This document shows positions 1-15,000 of a stretch of DNA of 64,000 bases, in pieces. The stretch's first letter is position 1; every line of letters begins with the position of its first letter. A model generated the notes under the pieces. It ran no database searches and had not been told where the DNA came from. It saw only the letters and a list, made by a program, of their open reading frames with translations. Location of the stretch: assembly GCA_018873245.2 (NCBI GenBank), contig JAEMBT020000004.1:8163073-8227072 (forward strand). The letters are read 5' to 3'. The translations under genes and the position numbers were made by a program. The DNA comes from Archegozetes longisetosus. Its lineage: Eukaryota > Arthropoda > Arachnida > Sarcoptiformes > Trhypochthoniidae.

Positions 1-3288
<3,288 letters not shown>

Positions 3289-3297
3289 TGTAATTAG

Positions 3298-3329
3298 AAT
3301 AAATTAATAACTAGAGAAAATTGAATAAA
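3298..3329 (+). promoter_or_regulatory. Poly(A) signals of LETM1
   Basis: Two AATAAA hexamers at 3298-3303 and 3324-3329, 10 and 36 bp after the LETM1 stop, in the short gap before the convergent NTPDase stop. Hexamer identity and position are seen; use is inferred. Confidence 0.6.
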
Positions 3330-3388
3330 AAGCCTAAACATAGTTTATACTATATAATACAATTAATTGCTTAGCTAATAAGAAATTG

Positions 3389-5405
3389 TCATCTAATGGG
3401 TTCAATTAATGGTTCTTTTTCTGGTGGCATATCGATCAGAATTAGATCACTGTCATTATTGCCATTACTATCGTCACAATGACTCAGTTTTGTAGCATCA
3501 AAATTATTACTATTGTTTACCATTCTGTGCAAATGCCTTAAATATATAAGAATACATATTAAGACAGCAAACATGCATAATATGAATAAAGTATAGTTAA
3601 CATAATATGGAGTTGAAGTCAGATTCACTTTCGAATGGTTAACACCAGAATAGTGTTGCTCTATTGCTCTCAATGGAAAAAATCGTGTTCTATAAAGAAG
3701 TGCGCCTAACGTCCACTGGACCTGTTCGTTGTTGACGCTTGAGGCGGATTTGAATTTAGTGTACGATTTTGGCATTTTGAAACCTTCGTGTAATACGCTC
3801 GTAACCCACGCAGATTTAAAACATTGATATAAAAGTCTTTTATAGTCTCCTTTTGGGTAAAGTTTGCGTTTGTATCTGTCCTGAGTTACGGACCAACTCG
3901 TCGAACAAAAAGTCGATGCGCTTTCACGAAATTTAGTGTAACGATAGGGTCCGCCCATTCTCAACAGATCTTCCATTGTGTACCAGAATTCGGAAAACCC
4001 GTAAAATTCTGAATTATCGAACGAAGCCTCAGTTTGGCGCAATTGTGTCAGCGGACAGCTAGAATTAGAATTGCATTGCCTCGAAGACTCATTAATGGGA
4101 TCGAGAATTTTCTTCAAATTGGATTCACACAGCTGGAAATCTCCGCTTCCTTTGAGTACATACACAAAAGTGGTGCTTCCGTTGTTGTTTCTTGTGCGAC
4201 GCGTTATATTAACCATTTCTGAGCTATCTATACATAAACATGGATCAAATATAACAACTTCTTTAGTTGCGAGACTAGTATTATCGATATTATAATTGAT
4301 TGTCGATGATATCAAACTATTGACATAGGTAGAGCGCGCTACATTTGCGCCTAAACCCAAATAAGTTGTCACATAAAGACGATAGTTATGGTCAGAATCG
4401 TGTGCAGAACAGCCTAAGTTGAATTCAGAGATTACATCGTTTAGTGACTCTTTTGAATGTCGTTTTTTCAGTTCTTCGAACTGACTGTTGGAAGTAATTT
4501 CAAAAGCAATCTGAACGCTGGCACCTCCCATCTCCAGCATACTTATACTCTGAGCTCTTTTGATTTTATTCTTATCTAGTTCAATGGTAGTGATGGGACC
4601 CGTTTCTATCGAATGATCGAACCTTCCCATCAAGTAGTTGATGGCAATCCAGGAATATATACCTTCTTCTTTGCCAGCAATCACTTCGACGTGATTTGCA
4701 GGGAATAGAAAACTAAAATTTTTGGGGATATCTCTCCTAAGATCATCTAAAATAGCATCTTGTGTCTGTTGTGGCAGAAGTCGCATTCCAGCAGTGGCTA
4801 ATATAAAAAGTGGTGTCTCTTTGTGTTTCTCAACAGGTATGTTATCTGCAGCAAATTTAAGAAGTGGAGCAATATATTCTGAAGCAGATGAAGGATCTGA
4901 AGCACACGAAGACAGTCCAGGATTGATGTGCGCAAACACGTCTTTTCCGAGTTCGTTGTGAAGCATTCGTATTTGGAGCAGTTGTCTCGTGTCTCCACTA
5001 TGTGGTGGCCAAACATAAATGTGAATACGACTACCACTACTGCCCGCGTCAATCATGGCCGCATATTGCAACTCATTTCTCAAGTTGCTATTTAGATTGT
5101 CGTCGAAATTGTTGGAAATAAATATATTCGTGTTATCCGCTGAGGGTCTCAATGTTTTGACCGAATATATCACTATCAATGCCAACAATAGTAAAAATAT
5201 CGTTAAACGAAATTTAGCGGAAATAAAGCGTTGAAATGGACGACGAAACAGATCAAGCAAACGGTAATTATTATTATCACATCTGTTTTGAAAATATGTC
5301 AAAATACATTAGTGTTTAATCAACTAGTATTAAAAAAGACACAGAGCCTATTACAAACCTATACGTTCGTTCTCTCCAACGATTTTGTACTAAGTATGAA
5401 GACAT
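3389..5405 (-). CDS. Ectonucleoside triphosphate diphosphohydrolase, ENTPD4/7 (Golgi/lysosome) type
   Basis: Two exons on the minus strand: 5405-5359 and 5282-3389 (646 aa). The long exon alone has no ATG before the catalytic core. A 76-bp intron (GT at 5358, AG at 5283) joins it in frame to a 47-nt exon with ATG at 5405, supplying the cytoplasmic N-terminus. GDA1/CD39 family: hydrolyses nucleoside tri- and diphosphates. Apyrase conserved regions: ACR1 DAGSSGSR near 94, ACR2 ATAGMR near 178, ACR3 GKEEGIYSWI near 219, ACR4 MLEMGGASVQIAFE near 264, ACR5 QWTLGALLYRT near 538. There are two membrane segments, about 40-58 and 578-597, so N- and C-termini are both cytoplasmic. KETPLFIL and FYGFSEFWY are closest to ENTPD4/ENTPD7, the endomembrane enzymes that degrade nucleotides in the Golgi/lysosome lumen. 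Catalytic residues look intact. Confidence 0.94.
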
Positions 5406-6152
5406 TTTTCTGTTTATTTTAATAATCACTGTAATTTTAATACTTCAAATTATCTGATCATATCAATCAATCAATTTATTGCATTTTAGTACAAATGTTT
5501 TACTGTTTGGAAAATGTTTTGCATTTTCTCGTAGATTAACTAAACTTTAATACAAAAAACTCGTTAATACTTCAAATTTAATACTTTTTGGTAGTTTTGT
5601 TACATTTTGACTAAAGAAACAATCGATTAATAATTAAAACGAAACATAATTTAATGAATTAATTGAATAATAAATGAACTGATTGACAGAAAGCGAAGAA
5701 CACGTCATGTCACTCTCTATTTAGTGAGATCCTTGTACACTTTCTCATAAATTACATTCAGATAAAAGTACGATCGCTTTCGTTTCAATACCTATCCAAA
5801 TACTAGTTTATAGACTGACGTAATAGATAAGGTGTTTTGTTTAGATATTAAAAGCCTTGTTATCATTATTTACATCAGTACGCAATGCATCACAAACTGT
5901 GGCATTGTAACCAAAATGAAATTTATAACTGTTAATGATACTTTTACACCTTTTTCGTTTTATTTATATTTTATTTCTTAATAAGTTAAAAGTTTATTTT
6001 AATGGATTTTGTTTATTTGCAGATGAGTTTCAGATTTTACATTTTACCAAATAGTTTAATATAAATTGAAGTAAGTTTGTAAAACAACTTTAATATTTAA
6101 TAACATTTTCAATGTTTTTCTAAAAGTTGTACAACTCCTAACTTTTATAGCA
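5406..6152. promoter_or_regulatory. Divergent intergenic spacer (NTPDase / Pol mu-like)
   Basis: 747 bp between two divergent start codons, so both promoters and 5' UTRs must lie here. No open frame of note. Very AT-rich; I did not find a TATA box or initiator I could place with confidence. Confidence 0.45.
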
Positions 6153-7947
6153 ATGGATGGAAACGAACCTAAAAGAATCAAACTCGACAATAACTTAAAT
6201 GGCGTTCATTTATTATTTATTAAAGAAGGCATTAATAGCAGGCGTTTAATTGTTTTGCAAAAATGTGCAAAAAATAATGGATTTGTAGTGAACGAAAGTT
6301 TTAGGTCTGAATTGAATCCATACTTAATAAGAAACATTTCTAATTATCACTAGATTAGAAGCTACCCATCAAATCGTTAGCTTAATGTCAACAATTTTTT
6401 AAATAAAATATATCTTATTATTTGAATGGATCAGTGATTATGTCGATTATATAATATCTGATGCTGAATATGAAGAACAGGTCCATGAGTTGATAGGTTT
6501 TGACTTGATTGATTTCAAAGCTGTTGTTGTCAATACTAAATGGTTTACTGACAGTATTGAATCTAAGGAGTTGATGCCTCTGACTAAAAACTATCGTTTG
6601 AAACGTAAAAAGGTCTGCATTTTGTTGTGACAATTGAAGTCTAGAGCCTAAGAACTAAAAATTCAACTTATTTTTATAGAATCAAACGCCTAACGAATCA
6701 GCATCTGATGAAAAAGTTGCTAAATATATTTGTCAACGAAAGGCTCCACTCAAACATCACAATCAAAAGTTAACAGTAATAGCTATTCAGTCAACTTTTG
6801 TAGACTTTTGTAAACCTTTTCAACAGAATACTATTAAATTTGAATTTTAGGACGCATTAGACCTTTTAGCACATGAAGCAGAACTACGTAATACACTGTT
6901 CGATGAGGTCAAATATTTAGCTTTTAGAAAGGCCTCCGCAGTCCTCAAGAGTTTGTTGTTTGCCGTAAAAAGTATCGATGAAGTATCTAATTTGAAAGAT
7001 ATCGGCAAACATTCTAAAAGAGTAATTATGGAAATATTAGATGAAGGAAGCAGTAGTGAAGTCACACAAATTGAGAACTCGGTCTGGTTTAAGACAATGC
7101 AGTTGTTTACTAATGTTTATGGAGTTGGATCTAAAACTGCTAAACAATGGTACGACATAAACTTAAGAACAATAGAAGACGTAATAAAATCCAATAGTGC
7201 AGTGAGAAGTCAACATAAAAGAATATTGTACGGATTGGCTTTCTATGATGATTTAGCTGAACCAATGACTAAACTGGAAGCCGACCAGATATTGGCAATA
7301 GTTAGAAAGGAGATCCAATCGAAATTTCCATCAGATCACACAAAAATCGAAACTTTCTTAACTGGAGGATTTAGTCGTGGCAAAGAATTCGGTCACGATC
7401 TCGATATATTGATAACACATAGAGAAAAGGCAAGGAAAAAGGACTTTTAAGCTCACTTTACGAACGTTTGAAAACTATGAATTTTATTCTACTGGCAAAT
7501 TTCAGCACTTCTAATAATGAGAATGATGAAGTGGATATCAAACGCAGAAACAGTACTCTCGATAATTTTGATAAAGTTTTTACTATATTTAAGTTGCCGA
7601 TCAATGGCAATAAAAGTGATTTGAAAAGCCCTGACTTTGATGCCGATAATACTAAAGCTCTTTTTGCGTTCGCTAATGGTGAGAGAAAAACAGAATGGAA
7701 GGCGCGTCGAGTTGACTTAATTGTGTGTCCATACTCTGAACTACCATTTGCACTTATTGGATGGATTGGTAATGACATGTTTAATAGAAGTTTAAGAGAA
7801 TATGCGAAAAAAGAGCTGAACATGAGATTAACGAGTCATAGTTTGCATGATTTGACCAAAGGTTGTGATTTGGTGGCTCGATCTGAACTGGAAGTTTTCG
7901 AGCTTCTTAAACTACCTTTTATTGAACATACATTTAGAAATCCTTGA
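6153..7947 (+). CDS. DNA polymerase mu/TdT-like family X polymerase, with a one-base frameshift
   Basis: Exons 6153-6304, 6435-6612, 6680-6775, 6851-7947; about 507 aa if one base is restored, matching Pol mu (494) and TdT (509). Family X repair polymerases of this group fill and join ends in non-homologous end joining in the nucleus. BRCT domain about residues 15-105 (DYVDYIISDAE, KWFTDSI). 8-kDa/HhH part: KYICQRKAPL, SAVLKSLLFAVKS, GVGSKTAKQWY near 233-242. Palm: GGFSRGKEFGHDLDILIT with the two metal Asp near 325 and 327; third metal Asp in RVDLIVCP near 431; thumb GWIGNDMFNRSLREYA. The frame breaks near 7425-7442. The upstream frame stops at TAA 7448-7450, while the conserved C-terminal half (GLLSSLYERL onward) continues in the -1 frame. 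One extra A in the run at 7425-7428 would heal it. No GT-AG intron can explain it. Likely an assembly gap; a recent null allele or -1 slip are alternatives. Confidence 0.85.
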
Positions 7948-9227
7948 GTTAAATCAAATCAAATCAAATCTAATCTAATTTAATTTATATTTTTAACCTC
8001 TTAGTTTTAGTCCAGTTTTTAGTTTTTATTATTGTTGATTTTTATTTTTTAGTAGCAGCTTTAAATCAATTTTAGGAAGGATTCAATTTTAATGAAATGA
8101 ATTTATTTATTGATAAATCTAATAAACTTTTTTTGTTATAAATTTTGCAAGTATCGACTTATTTTGAATTTCAGAGCCAAAAAGTGAGGTCAGTATAATT
8201 GAACTTAAAACAAAGTTAGCTTCAACTATTCGATGCATTTCGATTTGTGGGACTTATTATTTGAGAAAAAGTATATGTAGATTAATATTTAATTCACAGA
8301 CTCATGAAGATCATTTTTTTAATTTTTAGATTTTTTAAGTGTTGCCATCGTAATCTGTTGATATCATTACAAATATGCCATAAAAATATACTGGTAGATG
8401 CTTTATATAACTGTCATATTATTGATTTGATATTCTTATTCGCCTCTTAAATATGAAAGGATAGAACTAGTAAAGCTTATCTTAGACACCCCGTATCAAG
8501 TTACATCAAGCTTTTGGTTAAAAATAGTTAGAAACTAGGTCCGTATGCACACTCGTATCTAAACCTGGTTTAAGTTTAGACTAGGTTTCAACTTTGAGTA
8601 TGCATAAGAAAACTTATGTATACTCAAAATTTAAATCTAGTTTAAACTTAAACCGGGTTTAAATACGAATGTGCATACGGGCCTAAGATTCTAACTGCCG
8701 AGGTAGCCAGTGACTAGTCACTATTATGAGTGGTGAAAATACACTCATTTCGTACCCTAACACACGCTCAATCCTTGGATCTTCTGGCTGTACTACTTCT
8801 AGAACTGCAGTTATAGACAACTCACCCAAACAATACTTCAATTATAGTGTTTGACACTAAAGTCAAAACACTCAGTTCTTTTAACCTTCAGTTTGGAAAA
8901 TATTGTCAATCTTTTAAACAGTTATTGTTTCGTTAGAATTGTTGTCGCTCTCGAAACTGAATCAACTTTTATTCAATGAGTTAAGTGAGAAAATACTTTC
9001 TATCAAATTGAGAACAATGACAAAACCGTTCAATTTTTTCTAAACGTATTTAATGTATTGTTAGATTTCGTCATTTGTTTACAAATCATATTAATATAAA
9101 CCAATATTTTCGGTTCAAAATTATTAAATATAAATATATTTTTATTTAAACTGTTTGTATCGAAATAAAATATAAAAATCTTTAACAGTAATATAATATA
9201 AAATAGTAATAAATAATAATAAATGCG
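7948..9227. other. Intergenic spacer with one MITE
   Basis: Between the polymerase stop and the Rab start codon. Apart from the hairpin element at 8536-8685 I see no gene. Three TCAAA-type tandem pentamers follow the polymerase stop (about 7952-7970). Confidence 0.45.
8536..8685. mobile_element. Near-perfect 150-bp hairpin (MITE-like)
   Basis: The left arm starting TAGGTCCGTATGCACACTCG is repeated inverted at the right end (as TAGGCCCGTATGCACATTCG on the other strand). The two arms of about 73 bp pair almost throughout, leaving a loop of a few bases near 8610 (CATAAG/CTTATG). It encodes nothing. The structure is that of a fold-back MITE. The target duplication may be TA, but I cannot assign the superfamily. 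Confidence 0.7.
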
Positions 9228-11130
9228 ATGCAAAACATGCAATACGTTGAAGTGAAGATATGTCTTCTCGGGGTAAATGTCTGCCTCTGTCTCTGTTTCT
9301 GTCTGTCTCCAATCGTATCATTTATTTATTATATTTTTATTTGATTATCAGTTATTAAATATTTAAAATTTGTTGTATTGATTGACAGTCCCTTGATTTT
9401 TGTTCGACTAGATAGGTTAGGTAATCAGATTCAGTGCTGCGAACAATTCATTTAATACTAATTAACTGTTTATAGCTATCGATTAAAACTGTGTTTAATT
9501 GTATATTCATAGATTAAAATGTTGTTTCAATTAAAAGTCATAAACCAATTAATCATTTATCATTTTGCCATTCGTTTTTAATAGGACTCTGGAGTCGGAA
9601 AGTCATCGCTTGCGACCGTAAGTGTCGACCTAAATGTGTTTTTAATTAAAAGACTGCTAAAACTATTAGTAGTTAATATTGACCGAAACAGTTTAGGGCT
9701 TTTACGGCGATATGAAACATTGATTTTTAAGGTAGATGAATCAGTTTCTGACACTAATCTCTTCTTTTCGTAAAAAGATTTTGTTAATTGCCAAATTAGT
9801 TTAGCATAGGTACAGTTTATGTAATTCTATTCCTTTTATATTGAGAGTAATGCTAATTCTCAACAACATTAAAGATCTTAATATTGCTCTTAAAACAATT
9901 TCAAATCAATTATAATTAATTCGTTCAGAGATTCGTTCACAACACGTTCAGTGCTGGCAATGAAAGTACAATCGGGTATAAAATTGATTTCCTTGCAACT
10001 ATATTTACATAATGACTAATCAATTTTTGTCAAATGATCGATTAGGGCTTCGTTTATGACTAAGAATTTCATTTATAATAATACAAATTATAAATTGAAT
10101 ATATGGGACACTGCAGGACAAGAAAGGGTTAGCATAAGATTTACATTACTTCAATATAATAACTGCATTAATTAATAAATGTCTTGACCTTTCACTGTTT
10201 TAACAGTACAGGGCTCTAGCCCCGATGTAAGTATTGTTTGTATTTAGATATCCTGATTGTTTTCAATTAAGTTCTGATGTAACTATCATTTTTGACAGGT
10301 ATTACAGGCAAGCCCTCGTTTGTATCGTTGTTTACGATGTCACTCAAATGGTATTTAAATCCTAAACAGTTTGTTAAAGCTGTTGACCGATTTTCAACTT
10401 GAGCTCATGTTCCTATCTTATCTCTAAAATTGATTGAATCAGATTCGAAATAATTTATTCCTACAATTAAAGTTTAACTATAAAATAGGGTGTTGTGTTT
10501 TAGAACACTTATTGTATTTTTATCAACAAAATGAAGACCGCATAATATAAACTGATGTTTGAAATAACTCGTTTGACTGAAAATCGGTCCAAATTTTTGT
10601 AGAATTAGTTAAGAAAATAGTTAATTTCAGGAAACGTTCAAGTCGGTTCACTCGTGGATAAAAGAATTACAAACACATTTAACGGAAAAGACTGTGATAG
10701 CCATTGCCGCAAATAAATCTGATTTAGTCGATAGGAGAGAAGTGACGACTAAAGGTTTCTATTTAAATCAAATTTAAATCAATTTCCAGACATATTATTA
10801 ATTGATTAAAACGTGTAATTCAGAGGCAAAATCATACGCTGACAGCATTGGAGCTATTTTTATGGAAACGAGCGCTAAGAGCTCATATAATGTTCACCAA
10901 CTGTTCTGCACTGTCGGTTAGAAAAAGCAATTTTATTCATAACTAGAAAAGTCAAATCTAAATGAAACGATTGGTTCGAAAAGTATATTCTAATTATTAT
11001 TTATATTTGATTAGTGACAAAACTTCCTAAAGAATCGCAGTCACGACAAACTCCTTCTTCACCACAATATGTATCACTTAATACTACGACCACTAGTGAT
11101 AGCAAAAAAAGTAAATGTTGTTCAAGTTAA
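9228..11130 (+). CDS. Rab5-subfamily small GTPase, Rab22/Rab31-like
   Basis: Nine exons: 9228-9272, 9585-9617, 9929-9975, 10046-10127, 10207-10226, 10299-10350, 10631-10754, 10824-10916, 11015-11130 (203 aa). All join in frame at GT-AG sites. Rab22/31 proteins control early-endosome sorting and recycling. Motifs: P-loop GDSGVGKSS (15-23), switch I around STIGASFMTK, switch II WDTAGQER, NKSD, ETSAKSS, and the C-terminal CCSS for double geranylgeranylation. ASFMTK plus RALAPMYYR favour Rab22/31 over Rab5. The catalytic Gln in DTAGQ is present. Exon 5 is only 20 nt. The start ATG at 9228 is preceded by another ATG at 9223 in a different frame, which ends after ten codons and overlaps the start. 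The variable C-terminal tail is Ser/Thr-rich and short. Confidence 0.9.
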
Positions 11131-11440
11131 TTAATTTATTCGCTCAGATTTCTTTCAATTTAAATCCATTTAATCATTTAATTATAGTTTTAAGGCAACA
11201 ATTATTTATATTTTACTAAAAATTATTTTTACATAAATTGTGTATTATTTGAATCCTTTATTATAATGACGAAAATGAAGAACTAGATCATTGTCCAATA
11301 AATTTGACTATATTTCTAAATAGAATGATGTTTATATGATTCTTATTAATTATAATGACTTGATTGCCAAATGTTTACTAATGTTCTAAATAAACCATAT
11401 ATGAATGATAGAATGTAGTCCGTAATCTTATTCAGATAAA
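11131..11440. other. 3' flank of the Rab gene
   Basis: AT-rich, presumed 3' UTR and spacer. AATAAA-type hexamers occur (for example CAATAAAT near 11297 and AATAAAC near 11389); no gene is visible. Confidence 0.4.
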
Positions 11441-12020
11441 CGGAGTGTCACGTCAAAAGAGCAAAACCATAAGAGCGAATACAAGATGGGTGAATCAAAA
11501 AGAGCGAAAGTAGGTATGGGCGAAAACAAGAACATATGACAAAATAGCGAACCTAAACGTAAACAAGATTTAATTACCAACTGCTTTATTGCGATTTTAT
11601 ATTATGATAATTACTGTGATTATTCATTATTATGAAATTCAAACATTTAATTTCTCAATTTAATCTGTAAGTGCTTTTTAACATGTGATTATCTTTAAAA
11701 TCACTATATCTCTATAACTCCCGCAATCACATGTACTGCTCAGAGGCTAAGAAATGTGTTCAATTTGGTGCAAATGCCACATGGGCCCCACGTATCCGAT
11801 GATGAGACAATTAATCTAGTCTCTAGGGAACCCTAATGAACCTGCAGTTCTCTGATTCTAGGTTCATACCGAAATTAGTTTAACATTACTGTGTCTAACT
11901 CTACGGTAACTTAACTCTAACGTAGCTCAACTTTAGGTTTCTGCTCTATTGATTTTCGCCCTTATGATTTTCGCTCTTGTGTATTCGCTCTTATGTATTC
12001 GCCTTTTTGACATGGAACCG
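11441..12020. mobile_element. Inverted-repeat element with clustered AGAGCGAA subterminal repeats
   Basis: The left end (CGGAGTGTCACGTCAAAAGA) is matched by the right end read on the other strand (CGGTTCCATGTCAAAAAGGC). Inside both ends lie several degenerate copies of a unit like AAGAGCGAAAA, forward on the left (about 11455-11550) and inverted on the right (about 11940-12005). The middle is unrelated AT-rich DNA. Clustered short repeats next to the termini are typical transposase-binding arrays of foldback-type or large non-autonomous DNA transposons. No transposase is present and I cannot define a target duplication. Confidence 0.6.
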
Positions 12021-15000
12021 CAATTTATCTTATTAAACTTATTAAAGCTCTCGATGAGTTTGATCTGATGGAATAGATATTGCATTTTGTATGACCATTT
12101 TATGGAGCGTTGCTCAAGTGTATGATTTTCACTTCTATATTGATAAATGTATGACTTATTTGAGATCAAATATCATAAAACCTAGACTCAAATCCAACAA
12201 ATACAAATCCAATGCTTGTATGAATTTGCGAGTCATGAGAAAAATGAAAGAATCAAATTCGATAGGACCTAAATTGATATTAAATATACTACTGAATGGA
12301 AATTTATAAACAAAATTTGTTTCATTTATCTAGAATATAAGTTAAGATAAATTTGAATGTTTCAAGAAACAGTTGACATGCCTTCAGCTATATTTGAGTC
12401 GAACTAAGAAGCTTAGAAATTAGCTATAGAAGTGACGAATAAATGAATGCTTCAATTAGATTTTGAGAAAATGAATTATTGTAGAGAGCAGTATAAGATT
12501 TAGAGTCTATTTAATCATATGCACGCAAAAAGTTCAGAATGAAGAGCTACTTAAGGATTTGCACTAAAGACCAAAATGGATTAGACTAAAATTTAATTAG
12601 TTAGCAAAAGCATCAGTTTCAAGTAGAATAATTGATTCTCAGCAAAAGCAATAGTCTATTGAGAAATGATAGCAGAAATAATTAAGCTGTTTGCTTGTGT
12701 TTCAAGTAAGACATTGGTTAAGGCAAATATAGAGATAATAATTTAGAATTAATGAAAATAAGATAAACAGAAGTGATGCATCGAAAGTTTCATCAATTCT
12801 CATATTATGTTTGATGCATTGGTGCCCAATCTATACTTTTTAGGGCATATGTCACGTATTAAATTGGTACAAAACAAATATTATGACTTTTGTTATGCTT
12901 TGCAAATTCAAGTTCTGATAAAAATAAAACCATTAATATAGCTTTAAATAAACTAAGGTCAAAAAAGATGATCGATTCAACTCATGGAGTTTGTTATTCA
13001 TTTGTAAACTAAATGAAACATTCCTTTTGAATAAACAATAAAAAAATTAAGAATATTTAATCTCTTATGGAAACTAGTGCGTTCAACTTTTAAATGCATA
13101 TTAAGTTAGATGTTTTTACATAAAAGTCAATTCATTTATTCATCTAAAATTCAAGTTCAAAATACTCTCTCTATTTCTTAAGCAATTGCTCAAAATTTGT
13201 GACAACTATTTGAAACTCAAGTTCAAAACACTATTCTCTCAGTAATTGTTAGAGATTTATGACAATTATTTGGAATTCAATTAAATTTGAAACAGATTTG
13301 GTGTGAGCGAAGAGTGCTTTGAGGACTCAATGGAGCCATAATAAAGTAATAATAGAAGTATAATAGAGTATACTTGAAGTTCATTTTAAACTAGTTGACA
13401 TATCGAGCAAGTTGACTTTTGGTATAAAATGATACATTTATCAAAAATGTGTAAGTAATTTGCATCTCATTCTAGAGAATCAATCTTAGCATACCGTACA
13501 GACTATAGCAATCTTTGTGCATATACTATGTCTCACTTCAGTTTGTTTGTTATTTGATTCGCGAATTAGAGCAGCTGCTTGTTCGTGGCCTTTTTGACCT
13601 TTTTAGGGTCTGGCAGATGTTCAAAAACTTATCAAGTCTGAACTATTATAAAGTTTGAACGCGTGGCCCAACTTATGTATGCCATAATAGGGGACAATAA
13701 TTATTCTGTGGTACCGTTTTTTCCTTATGTCTGCAAGTATAATGGCCCTTCAGTTAAATACCTTGACTGAGGCTTTTGGCGATAACCTTAAGGTGAATGC
13801 GGCAGATGTTCAGCGAAATATTGCATTTTATGCGTTGCACCAAAGCACGTGCCGACGCGTGTGCCGGACGCCAGGTGTGGTATTGACTCGCGAACGTATT
13901 CAAACCTTATTTAGCACAAATAAGAAAGTGCATGTCCTATAGATATACTCTTAAGAAAGCGTCAAATATACTGTCACATGTATTGCAGGTGAAACTTGTT
14001 TGAGGGAGTGTGAGGCACTTGTACGAAGTTTCAGTCGATAGCTTCACAAAAATATCAATATTTTATCTAGAGCTTATGCAAAAATTATTTAAATATAAAT
14101 ATTTTCAAAACTTTTTACTCAAAATGTTTGGATAACCCAACAATCTGTAGAAAATGCATATAAGATGAAAAATGTAGGCAAAAAGTTTTGAAAATTTAAT
14201 GGAGAAAAGTTAGTTTTGAAAGAAAAACATAAGAAATCGATGGTTTAGAACGATTATTAAGCAATCAATTCAATACCAAAGAGAAGTAGTGGAATAATAG
14301 AAAATAATAGTTAAGAAATTACAATATAATTGTATTGATCGTTAGATGGGTTTGAAGCAGTCAGTAAGCAAAGAGTCTTAAAGCGAAGTGTGTGTCCACC
14401 CCTGCATCGAATCCCCTATTCGTCAAATGGATTGAGCCGCAGCTGCCGTTTTAGCGAACGCACTCATTCAGCGAAGAAGCTATTGCTATCATATACCAAG
14501 TGGTGCATCATATCTGCGCTTTGGATAAAAGTTTTTTTCTGTAAGAGACGCTCATCAGTCTCTCGGGTCGAATAAGTATAGGGACAAGTGTCAGTTCGTG
14601 TATACAAACTGTTCGTGTAATCAGTAGATGAGCTTACCATTCTTCATAACTTAAAACAACTTATGGTATTAACACTCAGTTGCTACTAATAACGCTTTAC
14701 CGAGTGTTTTGTCAAAAATCTACACATCACACACTCTTTTCTACTTACCATAACGTAAGTTTTCATATGTTTGTTCTTATCTCTTTTTGCTTAACTCCTG
14801 GCTCTAAGTTATCAACTAATGAAATAAATGAATAATAGAAACTTTGAAAAACTATTTGCATTCACAACGAGTACCGGTATTTGTCTATAGATTTTCTCTG
14901 TTTGACTCTATCTTCAATTTAGTTATTGGATTGAAGATAAAAGCAAATTATGTAATAGAATATCCTTTTTAAAGTACTAGTTCAAAACTATTATATTTGC

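Noticed and set aside
6418..6633. Open frame on the minus strand over the polymerase BRCT exon
   Set aside because: Shadow of exon 2 of the polymerase, whose plus-strand frame shows clear family motifs and splice sites.
13727..13942. 71-codon plus-strand frame in the 11-18 kb gap
   Set aside because: No recognisable motif, no splice context, no neighbouring exon; expected by chance.
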